Positions 1-5,810 of a stretch of DNA of 15,877 bases are shown here, piece by piece. The stretch is from assembly GCA_905479515.1 (NCBI GenBank), contig CAJQMX010000272.1:1-15877 (forward strand), read 5' to 3'. How positions within the stretch are numbered: position 1 is the first letter of the stretch; each line of letters starts with the position of its first letter. Below the pieces are notes generated by a model that saw nothing but the letters and a program-made list of their open reading frames with translations, was not told where the DNA came from and ran no database searches. Origin of the DNA: an uncultured Parasphingopyxis sp. GTDB lineage: Bacteria; Pseudomonadota; Alphaproteobacteria; Sphingomonadales; Sphingomonadaceae. A program made the translations under genes and the position numbers.

Positions 1-125
1 TGTGGTTCGCTGGCGCATTCAGCTGCTTCGGCTACCGTCATGCTCGACATAATCAGAACGAGCAAAACCGCCATCAGGCGAAAGAGCCCTGACGTTTTTT
101 CATTTATGCCGCTGCGTTCATTCAT
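1..125 (-). CDS. 5' part of a small secreted protein, runs off the left edge
   Basis: The leftward reading frame from an ATG at 125 stays open to base 1 and gives 41 residues. After a short polar start (MNERSGINEK) there is a hydrophobic stretch (LMAVLLVLIM) followed by SSMTVAEAAEC, which reads as a signal peptide with cleavage near AEA-AEC, so the mature protein would be periplasmic and begin close to a cysteine. A purine-rich GGGCGGA lies just before the ATG. Function is not recognisable from this fragment. The gene lies downstream of and in the same direction as the metal transport operon, so a role in metal tolerance is possible, but this is context only. The rest of the gene lies outside the window. 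Confidence 0.6.
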   Translation of the reverse strand, partial: MNERSGINEKTSGLFRLMAVLLVLIMSSMTVAEAAECASEP

Positions 126-265
126 GGTTCCGCCCAATACATTATCTCGTTAGTTCATCAAGTGCTTTTGAACAACATTTCCAATATTTCATGCAGTTAG
201 ATATGTAATATCATCAAATTTTGTGGTCTTTGATCGGTTTAAGAATTAGTAAAAATCACGAAGAA

Positions 266-2182
266 TTAAGTCTTCCTAGCATTATACCAATAGCCGATAG
301 CGATGACTCCCATTGCCACAATCTGGGCCAAAATAGACTGAACCGCAGGGAAAATTCCCAACATCGAAATCTGCAGAAAATCAGGAAGCGGAGTCACGCT
401 TATGAAACCGGCTTCCTGTAACGCAGCAATTCCTTTTCCGGTGAGAACCACTGTCAGCACGACCATCAATGCTGAGCTGTAAGCGAAAAACTTACCTATC
501 GGCAATTTCCGGCTGTAGCTTAGCATTGCCCAGGCAATGGCCATAAGCAAAAAGATCGCGGCTCCAGAGCCAACCAGAATGATCATACCATTGTCCGCAG
601 TCCAGAGCGCCGCAAAAAACAGTATTGTCTCAAAGACCTCACGGTAAACGACAATGAATGCTAGCCCAAAGAGAAACCATGCAGATCCCCGCGACAATAC
701 TTTGCTCATTGTTTCGCGGATATAGCGTTGCCACTCATCGGCGCGGGACTTGCCGTGCATCCACAAGCCCACAAAAAGCAGGATTACCGCTGCAAATAGC
801 GAACCAAAGCCTTCGGTCAGTTCACGGCTAGCGCCGCTGATACCTATGAGATAGGTGGCAGCGAACCATGTGATGCCGCCTGCGAGAAGCGCCGTTATCC
901 AGCCCCCATGCACATACAACATGACTTCGGGACGTTCGGCTTTGCGCAGAAACGCAATCATGGCAACCACGATCAGTAATGCCTCCAGCCCTTCGCGCAG
1001 CAATATCGTGAAGGCTCCTACGAAAGCCGATGCCTGGCTGGCTTGATCGGCGTCCAACGCGGACTCTGCTTCCGAAAAAAGCCGATCAAGCGCGTCGATC
1101 CGGCTCTCCACCTCTGCTACAGGAAGATCGTCACCGATAGCAGCGCGGACACGGGCCATCGAGCGTTCAATGGCTTTTAGCAAAGAGGGATCGCGAGAGG
1201 CCAGCGCAGGTTCCAGAGGTTCAAAGCCGTCAAGATACGCAGATAATGCTAGAGTTTCTGCCTCGTCTTTTCTGCCTGCTTGATAAGCAGCAAAACTTTC
1301 TTTTAGTTTGGTCCGCGATAGTGCCAGAGAACCGCTTGAGGTAGCCCCAATGGCATCCGGGTGGTTCCGCAGGAATGCCATCACCGCATCTGCTTTTTCT
1401 GGTCCAATCTGCTTTCCAAGATTGGCAGGAGTCATGCTTGCCAGAGCTGCGAGATCAGGAAACAGAGCGCGAATAGACGCGTCATTTTCCCAAAGCTCTT
1501 CTCCCTTGGATGCCTCAGCAAATGCAAAGCCGCCCACATAGGCGGCCATGTCCCAAAGATCCTGAGCAGGCAAATCGGCAAAACTCTGCATTGCTGTCCC
1601 GTCAAGCCCCTGACCTATAACCTGATAAAGTGCGAACAGGCTGCGTTCTCTTGCTCGAGCGCCATCGGTAAAAGCAATAGGAGCGGGGTCGAGCTGCTCT
1701 GCATTCGGCCCTTGGCCGTTACCAGACATGCCGTGGCAACTGGCACAATTTTGAGCATATAGCCGTTTGCCATTTTGTATGTTTGGTGCAATTTTGGGTG
1801 CAAGTGGAACAGGATAACTGCGTAGCAACTCCGTTGCCAGCAGGCGTGCCTGCCGCGCGACTTTATCCGGAGACGTTTTATTATCAATGGCCGCATTAAG
1901 CTCGTCACCTTTTGCAACCAGGTCGGCTCGACCCGGCTTTGGTGGCAGCTTTGCCAAACCGTCGACGACAGCTCCCGAAAACTCCTCCATTTCGGAATAT
2001 TCAGCGTCGTTTGTCACCTTGCCTTTATCTACTGCGCCGGGATAATCGACCGCAATATAATCCAGCAATCGCCACAGCGTTTCAACCTCGGCAATTTTTA
2101 CCTGCGCATAAGCCGGAATAGAAATGGCGGCCAGCATCAAGAGCGATATCAGAATGAATGATATTCTAGCAAAATGACGCAT
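266..2182 (-). CDS. Cytochrome c-FTR1 fusion permease (iron/lead transporter type)
   Basis: Inner-membrane permease of the FTR1/ILT family. With the start at 2182 it has 638 residues: signal peptide (residues 1-26, ending IPAYA), a periplasmic part with one heme c motif CASCH (146-150) in a cytochrome c-like domain (about 137-222), a helical linker, then the permease. The permease shows REGLE (396-400) and REVFE (514-518), the two R-E-x-x-E motifs that bind ferric iron in FTR1. Family members with this layout include the PbrT-like lead uptake proteins; which metal is carried here cannot be told. The frame is open back to 2338, but that would run deep into the exporter gene; an ATG at 2206 (overlapping the exporter stop by 8 nt) is the main alternative, while 2182 gives the cleanest signal peptide. 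It is the second gene of the MerR-controlled leftward operon. Confidence 0.9.
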   Translation of the reverse strand: MRHFARISFILISLLMLAAISIPAYAQVKIAEVETLWRLLDYIAVDYPGAVDKGKVTNDAEYSEMEEFSGAVVDGLAKLPPKPGRADLVAKGDELNAAIDNKTSPDKVARQARLLATELLRSYPVPLAPKIAPNIQNGKRLYAQNCASCHGMSGNGQGPNAEQLDPAPIAFTDGARARERSLFALYQVIGQGLDGTAMQSFADLPAQDLWDMAAYVGGFAFAEASKGEELWENDASIRALFPDLAALASMTPANLGKQIGPEKADAVMAFLRNHPDAIGATSSGSLALSRTKLKESFAAYQAGRKDEAETLALSAYLDGFEPLEPALASRDPSLLKAIERSMARVRAAIGDDLPVAEVESRIDALDRLFSEAESALDADQASQASAFVGAFTILLREGLEALLIVVAMIAFLRKAERPEVMLYVHGGWITALLAGGITWFAATYLIGISGASRELTEGFGSLFAAVILLFVGLWMHGKSRADEWQRYIRETMSKVLSRGSAWFLFGLAFIVVYREVFETILFFAALWTADNGMIILVGSGAAIFLLMAIAWAMLSYSRKLPIGKFFAYSSALMVVLTVVLTGKGIAALQEAGFISVTPLPDFLQISMLGIFPAVQSILAQIVAMGVIAIGYWYNARKT

Positions 2183-2198
2183 TAGGTTCGCAATTCTC

Positions 2199-2834
2199 TC
2201 AGGCATTTTGAAGCTGCATTTCGGCAACCGCGTTTTGTATGATTTGGTATGCTGAGTGAATGAAAAGCATCGCAATAACGGCAGCCACGGCGATATCGGG
2301 CCAGGCTTTTCCGGTCCACGCCACGAGACCGGCAGCACCTATTACAGCGACGTTTGCGATCGCGTCATTGCGGCTGAACAGCCATATGGCTTGAACATTT
2401 GCATCACCATCACGAAACTGTGACAGAACGTAAGCCGACGCTATATTTATCCCGAGCGCGACAAAACCAATTACCCCCATAATACCGGCTTCTGGCATTC
2501 CCGGACTCATAGCCCGCCAGATGGCAAACCCGATCACGCCTATACCTAGCAGTCCGAGAAAAATGCCTTGGACGAGCGCCACACGCGAACGCGCAAGCGC
2601 TGTCCACCCAAGTGCGAAAAGCCCGATCAGCGTGATTGAGCCATCACCCAGAAAATCGAGCGCGTCTGCCTTGAGTGCCTGACTATCAGCAACAAATCCG
2701 CCAATAATCTCGCATAGCCCAAACCCGATGTTGAGGATCACAACAATCCACAAAGCACGCCGGTATGCTGGATCATCCTGAGCCCTTACGGCATCACCAG
2801 CGCAGGCGCAGCCATCTTCATCATTCTTACTCAT
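2199..2834 (-). CDS. Short CDF-type heavy-metal cation exporter
   Basis: A 211-residue inner-membrane protein with about six hydrophobic segments (roughly 27-47, 60-80, 88-107, 115-140, 158-175, 178-200), matching the membrane domain of the cation diffusion facilitator family. The metal site appears as DFLGD (Asp60, Asp64) in helix 2 and NDAIAN (Asp157, Asn161) in helix 5, in place of the His-x3-Asp pair of CzcD. It ends right after helix 6 and so lacks the cytoplasmic C-terminal domain of classical CDF exporters; this short form is a known group often paired with MerR genes, so it is probably complete. A cysteine pair (CAC, 9-11) near the N-terminus may handle metal. It heads the leftward operon, is very close to or overlaps the FTR1 gene, and is divergent from a merR gene. 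Likely role: efflux of Zn, Cd, Pb or Co. Confidence 0.88.
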   Translation of the reverse strand: MSKNDEDGCACAGDAVRAQDDPAYRRALWIVVILNIGFGLCEIIGGFVADSQALKADALDFLGDGSITLIGLFALGWTALARSRVALVQGIFLGLLGIGVIGFAIWRAMSPGMPEAGIMGVIGFVALGINIASAYVLSQFRDGDANVQAIWLFSRNDAIANVAVIGAAGLVAWTGKAWPDIAVAAVIAMLFIHSAYQIIQNAVAEMQLQNA

Positions 2835-2840
2835 AGGGTT

Positions 2841-2871
2841 GCTCTACAACCTCTAGTGACTGTAGAAGCAA
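2841..2871 (-). promoter_or_regulatory. MerR-type promoter and operator of the exporter operon
   Basis: Reading leftwards, a -35 box TTGCTT (2871-2866) and a -10 box TAGAGC (2846-2841) are separated by exactly 19 bp. The spacer carries a dyad with outer arms CTACA/TGTAG and inner ACT-AGAGG, the pattern bound by MerR-family metal sensors. An overlong 19-bp spacer is the hallmark of promoters that MerR proteins activate by DNA distortion. The predicted transcription start, about 7 nt after the -10 box, coincides with the ATG at 2834, so the exporter mRNA may be leaderless. The divergent merR gene starts 37 nt beyond the -35 box and is probably controlled from the same site. Confidence 0.85.
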
Positions 2872-2907
2872 GCAGTTTTTGCAAATGCAAGTCATTAGGA
2901 GGTTATT

Positions 2908-3372
2908 TTGGCAAAGATGATGATTGGCGAACTTGGAAATCGCACAGGCACCAAAGTGAATACCATTCGGTATTACGAAGATATCGGGATATTGCCCCCA
3001 CCTGTGCGGACAGATTCAGGGCGACGCACCTATGCTGAATGCGACGTAAAAAGACTATCTTTTATAAGGCATAGCCGCAGCTTCGGCTTTTCCCTTGCTG
3101 AAATTAGGTCGCTTCTAAGTCTATCAGATAGTCCAGAACAGGATTGCACTCTGGCATCGACCATCGCAAAATCGCATCTTGAACGAATTGATATGAAGAT
3201 AAGCCAGCTTGAAGGATTGCGGCATTCGCTCTTGGCGTTTGCGATATCTTGTTCCGGTGGGCGAGCGGAGAATTGCGAAATCATTGGTGCACTCTGCGAA
3301 GTTTCACTTCCCCAGCGGACCCCCGGTTCCACAGGCATCGGCGCAGCAATTATCAGGCCTGATTTTTCATAG
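2908..3372 (+). CDS. MerR-family metal sensor (Zn/Cd/Pb type), first copy
   Basis: A 154-residue transcription regulator. The N-terminal winged helix-turn-helix reads IGELGNRTGTKVNTIRYYE followed by GILPPP and the R-x-Y wing (GRRTY), residues 5-42. The dimerisation helix starts at Cys80 (EQDC), and a metal loop follows with Cys115 and Cys123 (SCSGGRAENC); this three-cysteine spacing matches ZntR/CadR/PbrR-type sensors. I use the TTG at 2908 because AGGAGG (2897-2902) lies 5 nt before it; ATGs at 2917 and 2920 are alternatives but sit further from the Shine-Dalgarno. The protein has about 24 residues after the usual end (after ALCE) that look unlike the family and may come from read-through into formerly noncoding DNA. 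It is divergent from the exporter and most likely represses and activates the shared promoter. Confidence 0.88.
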   Translation: MAKMMIGELGNRTGTKVNTIRYYEDIGILPPPVRTDSGRRTYAECDVKRLSFIRHSRSFGFSLAEIRSLLSLSDSPEQDCTLASTIAKSHLERIDMKISQLEGLRHSLLAFAISCSGGRAENCEIIGALCEVSLPQRTPGSTGIGAAIIRPDFS

Positions 3373-3393
3373 ACAAAATTTGATTCGCCGACA

Positions 3394-3424
3394 CTTATGC
3401 ACCCTGTAGTAACTATAGGATCAA
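3394..3424 (-). promoter_or_regulatory. Second MerR-type promoter/operator, facing left
   Basis: A near-perfect 17-bp dyad CCTGTAGTAACTATAGG (3403-3419) lies just before the second merR gene. Read leftwards, TTGATC (3424-3419) and CATAAG (3399-3394) are separated by 19 bp, the same geometry as the exporter promoter; the two 31-bp sites agree at roughly two thirds of positions without gaps. There is no leftward gene in front of it, only the 3' end of the first merR gene. It is therefore either an operator used for autoregulation of the second merR, a promoter for antisense RNA, or the remains of a lost divergent target gene. Confidence 0.65.
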
Positions 3425-3427
3425 ACG

Positions 3428-3820
3428 ATGAAAATTGGAGCACTGGCAAAGGCGACAAAGACAAAAGTTGAAACCGTCCGCAACTATGAGAAATTCGGCC
3501 TGTTACCGCCCCCAGCACGAACGACTTCAAACTACCGGGATTACGGAAGCGACCATCTCGCCAGGCTTCCGTTCATCCGCCGTGCCCGAAATCTCGGCTT
3601 TACCCTGAAGGCACTGCGCGAATTGCTGGAATTATCGGACAATCAAGATCAATCCTGTGAAGCAGTTGATGATATTGCGAGCAGGCACCTTGCCGAGATT
3701 GATCAGAAAATTGACGACCTGACCACGCTACGTTCTGAGCTGGATCGCTTGATTGGTGCTTGTCAGCATGGAACAGTAGGGGAATGCAAAATCATTGAGA
3801 CGCTGGCACCGAGAATTTAA
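3428..3820 (+). CDS. MerR-family metal sensor (Zn/Cd/Pb type), second copy
   Basis: A 130-residue MerR regulator of normal family length. The winged helix-turn-helix (IGALAKATKTKVETVRNYE, then GLLPPP) covers residues 3-28; the dimerisation helix begins at Cys77 (QSC), and the C-terminal metal loop has Cys112 and Cys120 (ACQHGTVGEC), the three-cysteine pattern of Zn/Cd/Pb sensors. The loop differs in sequence from that of the neighbouring merR product, and the two proteins are clearly diverged, so this is not a recent duplication. An AGGA at 3417-3420, inside the operator, is spaced 7 nt from the ATG. The two regulator genes are in tandem, 55 nt apart, each with its own dyad. Target could be its own promoter, the exporter promoter, or a gene elsewhere. 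Confidence 0.88.
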   Translation: MKIGALAKATKTKVETVRNYEKFGLLPPPARTTSNYRDYGSDHLARLPFIRRARNLGFTLKALRELLELSDNQDQSCEAVDDIASRHLAEIDQKIDDLTTLRSELDRLIGACQHGTVGECKIIETLAPRI

Positions 3821-4159
3821 AGATGGCAGAAAGGATCTGGCGCATCGCGAGTTCTGTCAACGAATTCCAGTATTTGCAAATATTCCCGTGACCGCTTTCG
3901 GCCCCGCCGGAGCTACATGTGAATGACCTAAACGAGGGCGCGAAGTAGCCATCCTATCGCACTACTGATCCCCCAGGAGGCCACCCGCTTCCAATAAATA
4001 TCGACCATAAATTGCGAAACATAGTCCTTTGTCCACGGTGCGGAATCTATCTTGCGACTAGCCAAGCAAAATTATCCGAAAAAATTATTCACCAGAACCT
4101 TTGGGTGTTTTTTTACCACGTCCTATAACCTTTAGATAACTATGTAATCGAGGTATATT
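3821..4159. other. Intergenic region between metal and mobilisation genes
   Basis: No credible gene was found in these 339 bases. The left two thirds show only weak features, including a short inverted repeat AGTAG/CTACT (3944-3948 and 3962-3966) enclosing CATCCTATC, faintly like the nick core of IncP-type oriT (YATCCTGY). The right third is A/T-rich and holds the candidate promoter described separately. It may be the junction between the metal locus and the mobilisation module. Confidence 0.6.
4101..4129 (+). promoter_or_regulatory. Candidate sigma-70 promoter of the mobilisation genes
   Basis: TTGGGT (4101-4106) and TATAAC (4124-4129) are separated by 17 bp and lie 30 nt before the ATG of the 335-residue protein, giving a plausible short 5' leader. 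The -10 box matches five of six consensus positions, the -35 box three of six. Sphingomonad promoters often deviate from this consensus, so this is only a suggestion. Confidence 0.4.
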
Positions 4160-5167
4160 ATGGACAAAAACTATCCGGATGAGAACGCCAAAGGCCAAGT
4201 CTCACCGCCCGCTACTAAGAGGAAACCCCTATCAAAAGCTGCAAAAGAACGTCGCCGTATTAAAAAGCTGCAGCGCCAATATCCGACGGGTAAATTCTCT
4301 CAAATTGGTTCTGACCCTGAACCAGGTTTTCCAAATTTGCCACCGGAAGCCAATGCCTACATTCTCAACGAACTACGCAGGACACTCCGGTCCGGAAGAA
4401 CGGCCTACGGAAAAAACATGGCAAAGTCCGTCATGAAAGTTTTCGGCCGCTTGCCCAGCGATGAACCTGCTGAACTTGAAAACTGGATCAATTGGCTTTG
4501 CCGGAACCGGGAAGAATTGATCAGCGGCAAATATTCTCCCAGTAAACTGAATGATGCATCGCAAGATCCTGAAGCGAGCAGAGCAGTCCTGGATGAAGGA
4601 AGCTCACTAAAGTCGGAATTTTCCGATATGCACAACCAACGTTCGGATCTCGGCAAAGCTCCAGAGAATTTGGCAATAACTGATGAGGCTCCACCCCCCA
4701 AGGGTCAAAATAGCTTGCCCGATCAGGACCATGATCAAATGAAAAACAATTTGACCGAGGGGGAAGAGGTCAAGCGTTTTGAAGACGTTCCAACGCCGAC
4801 CGCAACTCAGGATCGCGGGGCAGCAACTTTGGACAAGGTGTCTAAAGAACCATCATACCAACCTGCGAATTATGCGCCCAGCGATTCTGCCGTTCAACCG
4901 CATATCGAATATGTGGAGCATGCTACCAACGGGTCAGTCGCTAAAATGCCGGACAAATTCGACTTTTATTTCAAGAAGGATGGTGCTGGCAAAGCAAACA
5001 AATTCTTTGGAAGCATCCGGTTTAACGAGAGCCTAGAACAAGTCCTCGAGAACGCTGGTGCTCTTGCGTCAGACAAAGCGGCCGTAGATGAGGTTTTAAA
5101 CCGAGGCCCGACAGAGCGGGCTTATCTGATTAAAGCGATGCGCGAACTACAGGTCCCTTTACCATGA
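4160..5167 (+). CDS. Unrecognised 335-aa protein at the head of the mobilisation cluster
   Basis: I do not recognise this family. The ATG at 4160 follows a GAGG with 8 nt spacing. The protein has three visible parts: a very basic N-terminus (residues 20-40, rich in KRK, KERRRIKK), a helical segment around 62-125 with ANAYILNELRR and ENWINWLC, then a long polar, low-complexity stretch (about 130-250, rich in Asp, Glu, Gln, Pro, Ser), and a more ordered C-terminal part (about 250-335) with FDFYFKKDGAGKANKFFGSIRF. No signal peptide or membrane segment is present. A basic DNA-contacting end joined by a flexible linker to a second domain would fit a relaxosome accessory or adaptor protein, which its position before MobC and relaxase supports. 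That role is inference. Confidence 0.8.
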   Translation: MDKNYPDENAKGQVSPPATKRKPLSKAAKERRRIKKLQRQYPTGKFSQIGSDPEPGFPNLPPEANAYILNELRRTLRSGRTAYGKNMAKSVMKVFGRLPSDEPAELENWINWLCRNREELISGKYSPSKLNDASQDPEASRAVLDEGSSLKSEFSDMHNQRSDLGKAPENLAITDEAPPPKGQNSLPDQDHDQMKNNLTEGEEVKRFEDVPTPTATQDRGAATLDKVSKEPSYQPANYAPSDSAVQPHIEYVEHATNGSVAKMPDKFDFYFKKDGAGKANKFFGSIRFNESLEQVLENAGALASDKAAVDEVLNRGPTERAYLIKAMRELQVPLP

Positions 5168-5306
5168 GAAACCATGTCCAAAAGGGGCCTAAACTTAAGC
5201 AGGATGAATGTGGGATTCCCACATTTTATTGCCATCGTGTCGCTACGCTTCGTGACGGCATGCAGGTTTTCAGTTCGTTACTAGATTTTAGCGGAGGAGA
5301 AATCTG
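5168..5306. other. Candidate origin of transfer (oriT) region
   Basis: This 139-bp gap between the 335-aa gene and the relaxosome gene is the most likely place for oriT. It holds a perfect 9-bp-arm palindrome AATGTGGGA-T-TCCCACATT (5207-5225), followed after 9 nt by two 8-bp direct repeats TCGTGTCG (5235-5242) and TCGTGACG (5250-5257) that differ at one base. An inverted repeat next to a unique or repeated segment is the usual shape of MOBP-type oriTs, and such origins usually lie just upstream of mobC/relaxase genes. The nick site cannot be fixed from sequence alone. The palindrome could instead be an operator for the ribbon-helix-helix protein, and both roles may coincide. Confidence 0.5.
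5207..5225. repeat. Perfect 19-bp palindrome (9-bp arms)
   Basis: Arms AATGTGGGA and TCCCACATT are exact reverse complements around a single T. It lies 40 nt after the stop of the 335-aa gene and about 80 nt before the relaxosome gene. No T-run of terminator length follows (only TT after the arm, then ATTG), so a binding site or oriT arm is more likely than a terminator. Confidence 0.85.
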
Positions 5307-5810
5307 ATGTCAGGCGGTTCCAAGCCGAAGCGGAAAGACCTTCGCACTTCGCGGCCCCGTATCGTTGTCCATTTTGGAAGCAAAGAAGAGGTCGAGTTCG
5401 TTAAAAAGTCAGCGCAGGGTGCCTCAACCTCTGAATATTGCCGCGAGCGCATCTTATTGTCAAACGGCTTCCGAGATCCCGTATACGACATAACGTCGAG
5501 GTTGTTGGTTACAGTAAATCTCGTTCAGAATGATCTATTCACAATTTGCGACGTTATCCGGGCCCTTACTTCGTTGCGTAAAGCTATCCCGAAGCAATCC
5601 GATGGTAGGCCAATCCAAACCCCTGAGATGTCCCGTCTGATCCAGCAAGCGAGCGATGCAATCGCCACAATGATTGAGAGAAACAGCGAGCGAATGGAGA
5701 TAGATCACGATCTGGTCAAAATTTCTCGGGAGATCGTCAATTTACTGACCGACCGCGAGATCAACAATCGTTCTTCTGCGATCACTGACTGGCGTAAGCC
5801 GACGCCATGA
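5307..5810 (+). CDS. MobC-like relaxosome protein (ribbon-helix-helix)
   Basis: A 167-residue cytoplasmic protein. Residues 17-50 (RPRIVVHF, then SKEEVEFVKKSAQGASTSEY, then CRERIL) fit the strand-helix-helix start of MobC/NikA-type relaxosome proteins, where a short strand contacts DNA and the SxSEYxR helix follows. The rest is helical (about 57-155) without known motif. A GGAGGAG lies about 8 nt before the ATG. Its stop overlaps the relaxase start by 4 nt (ATGA), which indicates translational coupling. Known role of the family: binding oriT, opening DNA around nic and helping the relaxase, often also repressing its own operon. The exact family name is not certain because the similarity is limited to the N-terminal fold. 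Confidence 0.75.
   Translation: MSGGSKPKRKDLRTSRPRIVVHFGSKEEVEFVKKSAQGASTSEYCRERILLSNGFRDPVYDITSRLLVTVNLVQNDLFTICDVIRALTSLRKAIPKQSDGRPIQTPEMSRLIQQASDAIATMIERNSERMEIDHDLVKISREIVNLLTDREINNRSSAITDWRKPTP

Noticed and set aside
2183..2338. Extended N-terminus of the FTR1 fusion gene (start at 2338)
   Set aside because: It would overlap the exporter gene by about 140 bp and put over 50 residues before a clear signal peptide.
3030..3530. Leftward 166-codon open frame across both merR genes
   Set aside because: It is antisense to the well-supported merR genes, has no Shine-Dalgarno and no recognisable protein features.
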